Part shown: in pieces, positions 34,307-43,491 of the stretch
How positions within the stretch are numbered: the stretch's first letter is position 1
Layout of the letters: each line of letters opens with the position of its first letter
Assembly (NCBI GenBank): GCA_900552385.1
Contig: URZI01000006.1
Coordinates: forward strand, 1 to 64,000
Reading direction: 5' to 3'
Source: an uncultured Collinsella sp.
GTDB taxonomy: Bacteria; Actinomycetota; Coriobacteriia; Coriobacteriales; Coriobacteriaceae
DNA: 64,000 nucleotides
Translations under genes and position numbers: made by a program
The notes under the pieces: model-generated
Told to the model about the DNA's origin: nothing
Database searches by the model: none
Seen by the model: only the letters and a program-made list of their open reading frames with translations

Positions 34307-35674
34307 CTAGCGGGGGACGTAGCGGCCGGGTTGGGCTCCGGTGGGCTCGCCATCGCGCGCCACCAGCACGCCGTTCACAAACACGGCCTTGGCGCGACCA
34401 TGCGCCTCAAAGCCCTCGAGCGGCGTGTAGTCCACGGCCTGATGCTGTGTCCCGGCGCTGATCGTCCAACGTGCGCACGGATCCCACACGCACACGTCGG
34501 CATCGGAGCCCTCGGCAAGACAGCCCTTGCGCGGATACATGCCAAACACGCGCGCCGGGTTCTCGCTCATCAAGCGGCACAGATCCTCGGGTCCCAGCTG
34601 TCCCTCAAAGCTCGTGGCAATCGCGACGGGACGATGCTCCACGCCGGGCCCGCCGTTGGGAATCGCGCGGAAATCGTCGCGCCCGCGGTCCTTTTGCCCG
34701 TGCAGGTTAAAGCTGCAATGATCGGTCGCAATCGTATCGATCTCGCCGGCCACAAGCGCCTCGCGCAGCGCGGCACGGTCGCTGGCATGGCGCAGCGGCG
34801 GGCTCATCACGTACTTGGCGCCCGCAAAGCCGTCCTCGCCCTGCTCCAGATAGCAGGTGTCGTCGAGCATCAGATACTGAGGGCAGGTCTCGACATAGAT
34901 ATTCTTCTGCCCGCGCGCCTTGGCCGCACGAATGGCCTCGAGCCCCAACTTGGTCGAAAGGTGCACCACGTTGACTGGGGCGTCGCCGGCCAGGTGCGCC
35001 AGATACAGCAGGCGGCTCACGGCTTCGGCCTCACACACGTCCGGGCGGCTGAGCGCATGCCCCTCGGGCCCATGAATCCCCTGCTCGTACACGCGCTTCT
35101 GCAGCTCATTCACCAGCGTACCGTTCTCGCAATGCACGCACAGTATGCCGCCAATACGCTTGAGCTCCTCGAGCACCTCGAGCGTCTCGGCATCGTCCAG
35201 GCGCAAATGATCGTAGGCAAAGTAGGTCTTAAACGACGATACGCCCGCCTCGCGCATAGCCGAAAGATCGGCGCGGTTGCGTTCATTCCACTCGGCGAGT
35301 GCCATATGAAAGGCGTAGTTGGCCGTGCAGGTTCCGTCGGCACGGCGATGCCACTCGGCCAAGGCATCGGGCATGGTCACGCCGCGATCAGCCGTCGCGT
35401 AGTCCACGATGGTCGTCGTACCGCCGCAGGCAGCCGCACGCGTGCCGGTTTCAAAGCTATCGGCTGTCCAATCCATGCCAGTCCAGCACTGCATGTGCGT
35501 GTGGCCGTCGATAAAGCCGGGAAACACCCAGCAGCCCGCGGCGTCCTCGACGGTATCGTCGGCGCCCGGCTCAATCGCCGCGGCAATCCGCACGATCTTA
35601 TCGCCATCCATGGCAAGATCGGCGCGGCGAAGCCCCTGTGGCGTCACGAGCGCGCCGTTTTTGATGATGATCAT
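34307..35674 (-). CDS. hyuA: D-hydantoinase/dihydropyrimidinase-type amidohydrolase
   Basis: A 455-residue cyclic amidohydrolase. Metal site: GFIDGHTHMQC (two His), the carbamylated lysine in SFKTYFAYDH near residue 147, histidines in LCVHCENG and VVHLSTKLG, and the aspartate in IATDHCSFN. It should open a hydantoin- or dihydropyrimidine-like ring; in the purine cluster it is thought to act on a ring-opened purine product. Only 8 bp separate it from the MocA-like gene. Confidence 0.9.
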   Translation of the reverse strand: MIIIKNGALVTPQGLRRADLAMDGDKIVRIAAAIEPGADDTVEDAAGCWVFPGFIDGHTHMQCWTGMDWTADSFETGTRAAACGGTTTIVDYATADRGVTMPDALAEWHRRADGTCTANYAFHMALAEWNERNRADLSAMREAGVSSFKTYFAYDHLRLDDAETLEVLEELKRIGGILCVHCENGTLVNELQKRVYEQGIHGPEGHALSRPDVCEAEAVSRLLYLAHLAGDAPVNVVHLSTKLGLEAIRAAKARGQKNIYVETCPQYLMLDDTCYLEQGEDGFAGAKYVMSPPLRHASDRAALREALVAGEIDTIATDHCSFNLHGQKDRGRDDFRAIPNGGPGVEHRPVAIATSFEGQLGPEDLCRLMSENPARVFGMYPRKGCLAEGSDADVCVWDPCARWTISAGTQHQAVDYTPLEGFEAHGRAKAVFVNGVLVARDGEPTGAQPGRYVPR

Positions 35675-35682
35675 GTTGCTCC

Positions 35683-36297
35683 TTATCGATTCATACAGTT
35701 GGCCACGCGATCAAAATACGAGCAGGCCGCGATATGCTCCGTTATGCGTCGCTGTCCCTCGGCGGTATCGACGTCCCACAGCTCGTAGGCGCGCGCTTCG
35801 ACCAGCGCAACGTCGACGCGGCCTTTGAGAATCGAACCGCCGCCGTCCTTGCCCTCAAGACACATAAGTGCATCGAACAGTTCCGCCGGAAAGAGCACCG
35901 GGCTCGAAGGCTCACCGTTGCACGCAAGACGCACCGGATGCTTGCGGCCACGCTCGTCAAATGCACGAACCATGGCCTCAAAAGAATCCGAACTCACGAG
36001 CGGCTGGTCGCCCGGCAAAAAGAGGCAGCCTTTCCAGTTGCGCTCGACTCCCCACGAAAGGCCCGCACGGACGCTTTCGCTGCGCAGCTCGCCATCGTGC
36101 AGCACGCACGGGCAATGTTTGTCCTCGCAAATCCGGGCGACCTCGGGCCAACGCGTCGAAACCACAACGTCAAAGCCCCGGGGAACCGAATCGATGGTCC
36201 GGGCAATCAGCGGCTCGCCATAGATATCGGCAAGCATCTTGTTAGAGCCAAACCGCTTGCCCTCGCCCGAAGCCATAATGACGCATCCAAGTTTCAT
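35683..36297 (-). CDS. MocA-like nucleotidyltransferase
   Basis: A 204-residue GT-A/nucleotidyltransferase of the MobA/MocA group (E. coli MocA, YgfJ). The N-terminal GCVIMASGEGKRFGSNKML loop binds the nucleotide; LFLPGDQPLVSS carries the metal-binding Asp. It probably transfers CMP or GMP to molybdopterin to make the dinucleotide cofactor for the hydroxylase. The ATG at 36297 has GGGGAGG; open frame upstream is not supported. In the ygeX-ygeY-ygeW-hyuA transcription unit. Confidence 0.85.
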   Translation of the reverse strand: MKLGCVIMASGEGKRFGSNKMLADIYGEPLIARTIDSVPRGFDVVVSTRWPEVARICEDKHCPCVLHDGELRSESVRAGLSWGVERNWKGCLFLPGDQPLVSSDSFEAMVRAFDERGRKHPVRLACNGEPSSPVLFPAELFDALMCLEGKDGGGSILKGRVDVALVEARAYELWDVDTAEGQRRITEHIAACSYFDRVANCMNR

Positions 36298-36384
36298 GGT
36301 GATACCTCCCCTGAAACCATCGTACCCATAACTCGCGCCGCGGGCATCCACATCGAAAGCGCTTATCCCGCACGCCCGCGATGC

Positions 36385-36424
36385 AAAAAAGGGGCACCCC
36401 GCCGGTTGGCAGAGCGCCCCCTTT
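36385..36424 (-). terminator. Intrinsic terminator after ygeW
   Basis: Minus strand stem AAGGGGGC / GTGCCCCTT followed by TTTTTT, about 25 bp after the ygeW stop. It may only partly stop transcription into the MocA-like gene. Confidence 0.7.
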
Positions 36425-36447
36425 ACATGGCTTACCTCAACCCGGCT

Positions 36448-37650
36448 TTAGGCCTGGAACCAACGGGCGGTGTTGCGCTCGTCGAGGGCCTTGAGGGTAG
36501 CGGCGGGATCGGCAACCTTCTGCAGGAACATCATGGCTGCGATGGCGTACGGCTTGTAGCTTGCCTCCTTGTACATGCCCACGCGGTGCATGTCGAAGAC
36601 GTCGGCGTTAACCTCACCGTGCTCGCAGGAGACACCGGAGATGTCGGCGGGCAGCGGGTGCATAAAGATGGTGTCCTGGCCGTTGGCAGTCTTCTCCATG
36701 AGCTCGGTCGTGGAGCACCAGTCCTGATGGGTGGCGTTCTGGGCGAGCAGCTCCTTCTCGAGCGCGGCGATGCCGGCGTCGTCGCCCTCGGCGTACAGAT
36801 TGGTGCGCTTCTCCATGGCGGCAAACGGAGCCCAGCTCTTGGGGATCACGATGTCGGCGCCCTCGAAGGCCTCGGCCATGGTGTTGACCTGCTTAAAGGT
36901 GGTGCCGGACTCGGCGGCATAGCCCTTGGCGCGCTCGACGACCTCGGGCATGAGGTCGTAGCCCTCGGGGTGGGCCAGGGTGACGTCCATGCCAAAGCGG
37001 GGCAGCAGGCTGATCAGCGACTGCGGGCAGGACAGCGGCTTGCCGTAAGAGGGCGAATAGGCCCAGGTGACGGCAACCTTCTTGCCCTTGAGGTTCTCGA
37101 GGCCGCCAAACTCGTTGATGAGGTAGAGCATGTCGGCAGAGGACTGCGTGGGGTGATCGGAGTCGGACTGCAGGGAGATGAGCGTGGGACGGTGATCCAG
37201 AACGCCGTCCTCGTAAGCCTGCTGGACAGACTCGGAGACCTCGGCCATGTAGGCGTCGCCCTTGCCGATGTACATATCGTCGCGGATGCCGATGACGTCG
37301 GCCATGAAGGAGATCATGGTAGCGGTCTCGCGGACGGTCTCGCCGTGGGCGATCTGGGACTTCTTCTCGTCCAGGTCCTGCAGCTCAAGGCCGAGCAGGT
37401 TGGCGGCCTTAGAGAAGGAGAAGCGCGTACGGGTGGAGTTGTCGCGGAACAGGGAGACGGCCAGGCCCGAGTCGAAGATCTTGGACGAAACGTTGTTCTC
37501 ACGCAGCTCGCGCAGGGCGTCGGCGACGATGTAGAGAGCCTTGAGCTCATCGGTGGTCTTGTCCCAGGTATGCAGGAAGTCGCTGCCGTACATACCCTTA
37601 AAGTCGAGACCGTTCAGCTGCTCGACGAGCTCGGTAAACTTAGCGTCCAT
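36448..37650 (-). CDS. ygeW: Knotted carbamoyltransferase YgeW
   Basis: A 400-residue transcarbamylase related to ornithine and aspartate carbamoyltransferases. The carbamoyl-phosphate loop is SLFRDNSTRTRFSF near residue 66 and the second site is MHPLPADI near 333; SLQSDSDHPTQSSADML corresponds to the HPxQ region. The substrate of this family was long unknown; in the purine-degradation cluster it is believed to handle a carbamoylated intermediate (producing carbamoyl phosphate). Downstream of ygeY by 200 bp that contain stem-loops. Confidence 0.93.
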   Translation of the reverse strand: MDAKFTELVEQLNGLDFKGMYGSDFLHTWDKTTDELKALYIVADALRELRENNVSSKIFDSGLAVSLFRDNSTRTRFSFSKAANLLGLELQDLDEKKSQIAHGETVRETATMISFMADVIGIRDDMYIGKGDAYMAEVSESVQQAYEDGVLDHRPTLISLQSDSDHPTQSSADMLYLINEFGGLENLKGKKVAVTWAYSPSYGKPLSCPQSLISLLPRFGMDVTLAHPEGYDLMPEVVERAKGYAAESGTTFKQVNTMAEAFEGADIVIPKSWAPFAAMEKRTNLYAEGDDAGIAALEKELLAQNATHQDWCSTTELMEKTANGQDTIFMHPLPADISGVSCEHGEVNADVFDMHRVGMYKEASYKPYAIAAMMFLQKVADPAATLKALDERNTARWFQA

Positions 37651-37850
37651 GGAAATGTCCTTTCTAAAGATGAAACGATCGCAATGAGTTGATGCGCTCC
37701 GGCATGCGCGTGTGGCAGAACATGCAGAGCACCATGACGAGGACCCGCCACCGTTGAGGAAGCATGGGAGATAACGACCGCGGGCCCCAAGTCAACAGGG
37801 GGTGCCGGGGACACGAGCGGCCCCCGGCTCAACAAAATCGAGGAATGGGA

Positions 37851-39236
37851 CTAATCGATCTTGTTGTTGGTCAGACCGGCGCGGAACACGGTGGCGTCGC
37901 CATCGGCCTGGCTCGGATCGTAGAGGTTCAGGGCAGCCACGTACATGGCGGCAGCGGTGACCAGGTCGTCCTTGTAGGTGACCTCGTTGGGAGCGTGAGC
38001 CTGAGACTCGGCACCCGGGCCAAAGCCCACGCAGGGGATGCCGTAGCGGCCCTGGATGGAAACGCAGTTCGTGGAGAAGGTCCACTTGTCGCACAGCGGA
38101 CGACCGGTGCGCTTGTCCATGCTGGGCTCGCAGCCGATGCGCTCGTCACCAAACATAGCCTTGTGGGCGTCGACGAGGGCCTTGACGTGCGGAGCGGTCT
38201 CCTTGTTGATCCACGTGGGGAAGTAAGCCTCGGTCTCGTAGACCTCGCCGGTCCAGGACGGACGGTCGTACATGTACATGGAGACCTTCACGTCGTCGCC
38301 GTACTTCTTGGCAGCCGGCAGGTTGCGGATCTCGTCCAGGCAGGACTCCCAGGTCTCACCGGCGGTCATGCGACGGTCGATGGAGATGGCGCAGGAGTCG
38401 GCCACGGCGCAACGGCTGGGGCTGGTGTAGAAGATCTGGCTGACGGTGCAGGTGCCGCGGCCCAGGAAGCGGGCGTCCTCGAAGTGCTCGGGGTTGTATT
38501 TGGGGTCGAGCATCTTGACGAGACCCTTGATGTCGGTCGACTCGTCGCAGCCGTTGTTGTTGAGGGCGCGGACGTCGGCGATGATGTCGGCCATCTTGTA
38601 GATGGCGTTGTCGCCGCGGTCGGGAGCAGAGCCGTGGCAGGAGGTGCCGTGAACGTCGACGCGGATCTCCATGCGGCCGCGGTGACCGCGATAGATGCCG
38701 CCGTCGGTGGGCTCGGTGGAAATGACGAACTCGGGCTTAATGCCGTCCTTGTTGTAGATGTACTGCCAGCACATGCCGTCGCAGTCCTCTTCCTGGACGG
38801 TGCCGACGACCATGATCTTGTAGCCCTCGGGGATGAGGCCCATGTCCTTCATCATCTTGGCAGCGTAGGTAGCGGAAGCCATGCCACCCTCCTGGTCGGA
38901 GCCGCCGCGGCCGTAGATGATCTCATCGGTCTCGTAGCCCTCATAGGGATCGGCATCCCAGTTCTCGATGTTGCCGATGCCGACGGTGTCGATGTGGGAG
39001 TCGATGGCGATGATCTTGTCGCCCTCGCCCATAAAGCCCATGACGTTGCCCAGGCCGTCGACCTTGACCTCGTCATAGCCAAGGTTCTCCATCTCGGCCT
39101 TGATGCAAGCAACAACCTCACCCTCCTCGCAGGACTCAGAGGGATGGGAGATCATAGCGCGCAGGAAGCGAGTCATGTCGGCGCGGTGAGACTCAGCAGC
39201 AGCCTTGATAGCGTCGAAATCGAGTTCTTTAGCCAT
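37851..39236 (-). CDS. ygeY: YgeY, M20-family metallopeptidase/deacetylase
   Basis: A 461-residue M20 enzyme of the YgeY clade. Dinuclear zinc elements: IAIDSHIDTVGIGN (His, Asp), YGRGGSDQEGG (Asp), GTVQEEDCDGMCW (catalytic Glu-Glu) and a late His. M20 enzymes cleave amide bonds; here probably a carbamoyl- or acyl-amino acid in the purine route. It lies between ygeX and ygeW on the same strand, with a 74-bp gap carrying a GGCGGAG/CTCCGCC stem. Confidence 0.92.
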   Translation of the reverse strand: MAKELDFDAIKAAAESHRADMTRFLRAMISHPSESCEEGEVVACIKAEMENLGYDEVKVDGLGNVMGFMGEGDKIIAIDSHIDTVGIGNIENWDADPYEGYETDEIIYGRGGSDQEGGMASATYAAKMMKDMGLIPEGYKIMVVGTVQEEDCDGMCWQYIYNKDGIKPEFVISTEPTDGGIYRGHRGRMEIRVDVHGTSCHGSAPDRGDNAIYKMADIIADVRALNNNGCDESTDIKGLVKMLDPKYNPEHFEDARFLGRGTCTVSQIFYTSPSRCAVADSCAISIDRRMTAGETWESCLDEIRNLPAAKKYGDDVKVSMYMYDRPSWTGEVYETEAYFPTWINKETAPHVKALVDAHKAMFGDERIGCEPSMDKRTGRPLCDKWTFSTNCVSIQGRYGIPCVGFGPGAESQAHAPNEVTYKDDLVTAAAMYVAALNLYDPSQADGDATVFRAGLTNNKID

Positions 39237-39310
39237 TGTTCATAACCTTTCAAACGAAGGAATCTACCTGTGAGGTGGCGGAGCGATACCTATTTACTCC
39301 GCCCCAACGA

Positions 39311-40525
39311 TTAACAAGTGGGATATTCGCCTTCCCAAACAATTCGACGATACTGGTCGGGGTCCGTGTCACCTTCCGTGGAGAAGCAGAGCACGGAGCT
39401 CGTCTTATCCAGGCCGATGAGTTCCTTGAGCTCGGCGTACTCGGAATCGAGCATGAGGGTCTCGACCAGGCCGGTGGTCACAGCGCCGGACTCGCCGGAG
39501 ATGACGCGCGGGTCGCCCTTCTCGGGAGCGCCCAGGGTGCGCATGCCGCGAGCGGTGACCCAGTCGGGGCAGGACACGAAGGCGGTGGCATGGTTGCGCA
39601 GGATATCCCAGCCCAGGATGTTGGGCTCGCCGCAGCACAGACCGGCCATGATGGAGGGCATGTCACCGTCCACGATACGCGGATCGCCGTCGCCGGCGGC
39701 AGCGCCCTTGTACAGGCAGGCGGCCGGAGCGCACTCGACCACGACGAAGGTGGGCGGGTTATCGGGATACAGGTTGGTGAAGTAGCCCACCACGGCGCCG
39801 GCGAGCGAACCCACGCCAGCCTGGACAAACACGTGCGTCGGGCGGTTGATGGCCATCTCGCGCAGCTGCTCGGCAGCCTCGGAAGCCATGGTGCCGTAGC
39901 CCTCCATGATCCAAGACGGGATCTTCTCGTAGCCCTCCCAGGCGGTGTCCTGAACGATGACGCCGCGCTCGCAGGCGTCGGCCTCGGCGGCGGCCATGCG
40001 CACGCACTCGTCGTAGTTGACCTCTTCGATGGTCACCGTGGCGCCCTCGGCGGCGATGTTGTCGAAGCGAGGCTTGGTGGAACCCTTGGGCATGTGCACG
40101 ACGGCCTTCTGACCCAGCTTGTTGGCAGCCCATGCCACGCCGCGGCCATGGTTGCCGTCGGTGGCGGTAAAGAAGGTGGCCTGGCCAAAGTCCTTGGCAA
40201 GCTGATCGGAAGTCAGGTAATCGAAGGTGCAGTCGGCAACGTCCTTGCCGGTCTCATCGGCAATGTAGTTGGCCATGGCAAACGAGCCGCCCAGAACCTT
40301 AAAGGCGTTGAGGCCAAAGCGATAGCTCTCGTCCTTAACGCACAGGTTGGACAGGCCCAGGCGCGCAGCCTGACCGTCCAGACGGGCAAGCGGAGTGACG
40401 GTATATTGAGGGAACGACTGGTGGAAGGCACGGGCCTTCTTCACGTGGTCGAGGCTCATGATTCCCAAGTGCTTGTCATCGCTCTTGGGCATCGTGTTGC
40501 CCGCCCACTGGATCTTATCGGCCAT
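39311..40525 (-). CDS. ygeX: Diaminopropionate ammonia-lyase
   Basis: A 404-residue PLP enzyme splitting 2,3-diaminopropionate into pyruvate and ammonia through 2-aminoacrylate. The PLP lysine is in YRFGLNAFKVLGGSFAM at residue 76; TDGNHGRGVAW and the PLP phosphate-binding QAGVGSLAGAVVG follow. It is the first gene of the ygeX-ygeY-ygeW unit, divergent from a YheO-type regulator across 277 bp carrying two identical-pattern palindromes. Confidence 0.94.
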   Translation of the reverse strand: MADKIQWAGNTMPKSDDKHLGIMSLDHVKKARAFHQSFPQYTVTPLARLDGQAARLGLSNLCVKDESYRFGLNAFKVLGGSFAMANYIADETGKDVADCTFDYLTSDQLAKDFGQATFFTATDGNHGRGVAWAANKLGQKAVVHMPKGSTKPRFDNIAAEGATVTIEEVNYDECVRMAAAEADACERGVIVQDTAWEGYEKIPSWIMEGYGTMASEAAEQLREMAINRPTHVFVQAGVGSLAGAVVGYFTNLYPDNPPTFVVVECAPAACLYKGAAAGDGDPRIVDGDMPSIMAGLCCGEPNILGWDILRNHATAFVSCPDWVTARGMRTLGAPEKGDPRVISGESGAVTTGLVETLMLDSEYAELKELIGLDKTSSVLCFSTEGDTDPDQYRRIVWEGEYPTC

Positions 40526-40617
40526 ACGGTGAACTCCTTAAGTCCTCTCTTGCCGGCCCCCGCATACGCGTTTCAGCCCATTCCCATTCATGCGACTGAA
40601 CTTTTATGTGGATGCCA

Positions 40618-40632
40618 AACAAAAAGTTTGTT
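40618..40632. promoter_or_regulatory. Putative operator 1, AACAAA-N3-TTTGTT
   Basis: Perfect 6-bp inverted repeat with 3-bp centre, 93 bp upstream of ygeX. The same pattern recurs 51 bp away. Confidence 0.55.
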
Positions 40633-40668
40633 AGCACTGTTCTATCACACTTTTTGATTGGAAAACCT

Positions 40669-40683
40669 AACAAATTGTTTGTT
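40669..40683. promoter_or_regulatory. Putative operator 2, AACAAA-N3-TTTGTT
   Basis: Second copy of the palindrome with a different central triplet (TTG instead of AAG), centre-to-centre 51 bp (about five helical turns) from the first. Confidence 0.55.
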
Positions 40684-40802
40684 GCCGTAATCGGTACTTT
40701 TTCGCCGCCGAACGGTCATGAATTGCCTTGTTGATGGATTTGTTTGCGAACAGATGTGGTTTATGGCAAAGTGTGCCCAAACTAATTTTTAGGAAGGCAC
40801 CC

Positions 40803-41456
40803 ATGACCCCCGCACAGATTGAGTTTTACAAGCGCCTCGCACACGGCCTGGCGCTCCAATTTGGCCCCAACTGCGAAGTCGTCGTCCACGATCTGGAGAC
40901 CGAGGACGTGGACCACTCCATCGTAGTGATCGAAAACGGCCACGTCAGCGGGCGCAAACTGGGTGACGGCCCCAGCCATATTGTGTTTGAGTCCATGCAC
41001 GAGGGCACCACCGACGTGCACGACCGCGAGCCATACCTCACCAAAACCACCGATGGCAAGCTGCTCAAGTCCTCGACCATCTTTATCCGCAACGACGAGG
41101 GCAAGCCCGTCGGCATTTTGGGCATCAACTTTGACATTACGCTTATGAAGGCTTTTGAGCGTTCGCTCGACGCCTTTACCGGCACCGGCGGCACGGGCTA
41201 TACCGAGCCCGAGCCCATTACCAAGAACATCGGCGACCTGCTCGAGGACCTGCTGCACGAGTGCGAGCAGTTTGTGGGCAAGCCCGCGGCACTCATGACC
41301 AAAGACGAGCGCATTCGTGCCATTGGCTACCTCGACCGTCGCGGTGCCTTCCTCATTTCCAAGTCGAGCGAGCGCGCCTGCGAGTTCTTTGGCATCTCCA
41401 AGTACAGCTTCTATAGCTACCTCAATGAGGCCAAGGCGGCGGCCGGCGACAAGTAG
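40803..41456 (+). CDS. YheO-type PAS/HTH transcriptional regulator
   Basis: A 217-residue regulator with an N-terminal YheO-like PAS_6 domain (FGPNCEVVVHDLETEDVDHSI; VGILGINFDIT at the end) and a C-terminal HTH_22 domain (YLDRRGAFLISKSSERACEFFGISKYSFYSYL). The family includes DauR. The ATG at 40803 has AGGAAGG upstream; open frame before it is discarded. Divergent from ygeX, it probably binds the two palindromes between them. It has a paralogue of nearly equal length at 63008-63664. Confidence 0.88.
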   Translation: MTPAQIEFYKRLAHGLALQFGPNCEVVVHDLETEDVDHSIVVIENGHVSGRKLGDGPSHIVFESMHEGTTDVHDREPYLTKTTDGKLLKSSTIFIRNDEGKPVGILGINFDITLMKAFERSLDAFTGTGGTGYTEPEPITKNIGDLLEDLLHECEQFVGKPAALMTKDERIRAIGYLDRRGAFLISKSSERACEFFGISKYSFYSYLNEAKAAAGDK

Positions 41457-41579
41457 GCACTCGCCTGGATTGCCCCTCCCCTTTTGGGCGCGAGTTCTGG
41501 AAAGCACGAATCCAAGACCGAGCCGCTTGGGAAGTTCCATATAATCGATGTCATTAGTATTTCGAAAGGATGGAACAGA

Positions 41580-42566
41580 ATGGCGTTGAGCAAGGCATCA
41601 TGCACCGGTCGCGGATTGATTCCGGCAATTGGTGGACATGTGCACCGCATGTTCGATGAGAGTGAAGACGACCTGTTTTCGCTGAGCCTTGACGACGTGA
41701 TGGATGATCGCCCGTGGACCGCCGACGAACTCATGGGCGGCGGGGCTCGCCCGTCAAATCCCAATCCCGCACTTGCGCCTAAGACCGCATCTGCGCCGAC
41801 TCCTGCGCAGTCGCCTGTTTCGACGCCCGCGCCTACGCCCGCACCCACTTCGGCGCCCACGCCCGCTCCCCGCCCCGCAAGCGACCCGTCCGAGACGGCG
41901 GCATTTCTCGCTGCAGCGACGCAGGGCAAATCGGCCGACAGCACCGTTATGTACAGCGCCCAGCAGTTGCCTGTTCCTGCGGCACGCAAGCCTCCGGTCG
42001 CAAGGCTCGATGAGCCCGTTGCCCATCAGGTTGCCTACGATTCCTGGGCTGCAGCCGATCTGGATGAGACCTCTACCGGCATGCCGGCGCTCGACGTTCC
42101 AGTTAACCCGCTTTTTGCCGCCAACACGAGCGCCGCGGACTATGAGGGCGGTGCGGCATATTCCGATTATCCCGATGGCTATGCTGGCACCGGTCGCATC
42201 GAGACCGAGGATTATGGCACCGCATCGAGCGATTATCTCAACGATCCGTACACTGCCACACCTGCACCGGAATATGACCCGGAGGCCGCGTCCGCACCGG
42301 CGTATACCAAAAGCACGGGCGAAGAGCGCTTCGCCGATTATTACGCCGAGGAAAAGGCGCTGCGTTTCTCGGAATTTCCGCAGGCAGTCAAGGTTGCCTT
42401 TATCGCCATTATCATTGCCCTGCTCGGTGTCATTGCGTTTGAGGGATTCCAGCTGTTCCGCGGCCCCACCCAAGCGGAGTCGGAGACCCAGCAAAAAGAG
42501 GACGATAACCAGTACCTGGACATCAACACCCTCAAGGGCGACCCCAACGACGAGGACGACGAATAA
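41580..42566 (+). CDS. Unknown Pro/Ala-rich single-pass membrane protein
   Basis: Not recognised. About 328 residues from the ATG at 41580 (an ATG at 41649 is an alternative). Three parts are visible: an acidic N-terminus (MFDESEDDLFSLSLDDVMDD), a low-complexity Pro/Ala/Thr stretch (residues ~55-100) followed by a Tyr/Asp/Pro-rich middle, and one membrane helix near residues 265-285 followed by a ~40-residue acidic end. The long cytoplasmic-like disordered region before a single helix resembles cell-division or membrane-anchored scaffold proteins, but that is only topology. A terminator follows. Confidence 0.6.
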   Translation: MALSKASCTGRGLIPAIGGHVHRMFDESEDDLFSLSLDDVMDDRPWTADELMGGGARPSNPNPALAPKTASAPTPAQSPVSTPAPTPAPTSAPTPAPRPASDPSETAAFLAAATQGKSADSTVMYSAQQLPVPAARKPPVARLDEPVAHQVAYDSWAAADLDETSTGMPALDVPVNPLFAANTSAADYEGGAAYSDYPDGYAGTGRIETEDYGTASSDYLNDPYTATPAPEYDPEAASAPAYTKSTGEERFADYYAEEKALRFSEFPQAVKVAFIAIIIALLGVIAFEGFQLFRGPTQAESETQQKEDDNQYLDINTLKGDPNDEDDE

Positions 42567-42597
42567 CAAATGCCAAAAATTGAGGGTCGTAGACCAA

Positions 42598-42638
42598 ATC
42601 AACCCCGTGCGCCCATTGCCGCACGGGGTTGATTTTTG
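42598..42638 (+). terminator. Intrinsic terminator after the Pro-rich protein gene
   Basis: 13-bp stem ATCAACCCCGTGC and its complement, followed by TTTTT. Confidence 0.9.
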
Positions 42639-42783
42639 TCCGCACGCGCTGATAGACTCCATCGTGTCTGCAAGGAGCGGGCGCGTTTTATCCAGAGTCG
42701 GGGTAGAGAGTTGGCTCCACGATCCCGACGCCAACCGACCAAGAGGCACGGTGGCCCTGCCAGCATCGATGAAAGGAGTCCGT

Positions 42784-43206
42784 ATGGACAATTTCTCTGT
42801 GCGCAGCGAGCGCAACTTCCACAACCTGGTCGTCAAACCGAATCACATGCATCTTCTGGATAAGCCAAATGGCTACGCCTCGGCCATGGTCAAGAGCAGC
42901 CTTTCCCACCAGATGCGCTTTACGGTGCAGGTGCTCGAGGAAGAGCTCTGCGACGCCGACGACCCGCACGTACTGCAGATCAAGCTGCTCGGAGACGATT
43001 CGCGTGAGCCGTCGAGTTGGATGCTGTTTGCCGACGGCGCGTGCATCGTGGACGGATCCGGTGCCTTTGCCCGTGAGTGCTTCTGCGAGGGAGCCGAGGT
43101 GTTTTTGGACCTGTGCCGAGATGCCGTCGGGGCTGCCGAGCTGCGCCAGTGGAGCCAGAGGGAGTACGAACTGCTGAGCGCCGCGCGTGGGGTTGCGGGG
43201 ATGTAG
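42784..43206 (+). CDS. Hypothetical protein, 140 aa
   Basis: Not recognised. A soluble, cysteine-containing protein starting at an ATG with GAAAGGAG at ideal spacing. The frame is open upstream through the previous gene, but that part is a shadow. The N-terminal half (ERNFHNLVVKPNHMHLLDKPNGYASA) looks beta-rich, the end (AAELRQWSQREYELLSAARG) helical. Coding-strand codon use matches neighbours. No partner is evident. Confidence 0.6.
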   Translation: MDNFSVRSERNFHNLVVKPNHMHLLDKPNGYASAMVKSSLSHQMRFTVQVLEEELCDADDPHVLQIKLLGDDSREPSSWMLFADGACIVDGSGAFARECFCEGAEVFLDLCRDAVGAAELRQWSQREYELLSAARGVAGM

Positions 43207-43491
43207 GCAGACGCAGGCGGCGTGCAGCCGTTGCACGCCGCCGCTCAGGCCACGCGATGTCAAAAGACTGACACTTGTGTATGCCTTTTGACAGTCCGAA
43301 AGCGCTAGCGAAGTTCATTGATGCCGCGGCTAGATGCGCAGCAGTAAAGAGATGCTGAATACAAATCGCACCCATCTCCAATGGATCCAACACGTCAAAA
43401 TAAGCACAGATACCCGAGCGCTTATGCTACATGGAAGCACAGAGAGGCCCGCGTTCCGAACCACCACAGCTCGGAACGCGGACCCCAGCAA
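43207..43491. other. Intergenic region before the accessory methylase locus
   Basis: 285 bp without a gene. It contains a GGCGGCGTGCA/TGCACGCCGCC hairpin (about 43217-43243), a TGTCAAAAG/CTTTTGACA inverted repeat (about 43258-43294) and an 11-bp stem CCGCGTTCCGA with its complement (43449-43481), the last just after the stop of the 549-aa gene and probably its transcript end. Confidence 0.55.

Noticed and set aside
33926..35788. 620-residue plus-strand open frame
   Set aside because: Shadow spanning yqeC, the hairpin repeat and antisense of hyuA; no domain seen.
41704..42783. Upstream part of the frame containing the 140-aa gene
   Set aside because: Arg/Pro-rich translation in a shifted frame of the Pro-rich membrane protein gene; only the part from the ATG at 42784 has a ribosome binding site and protein-like composition.
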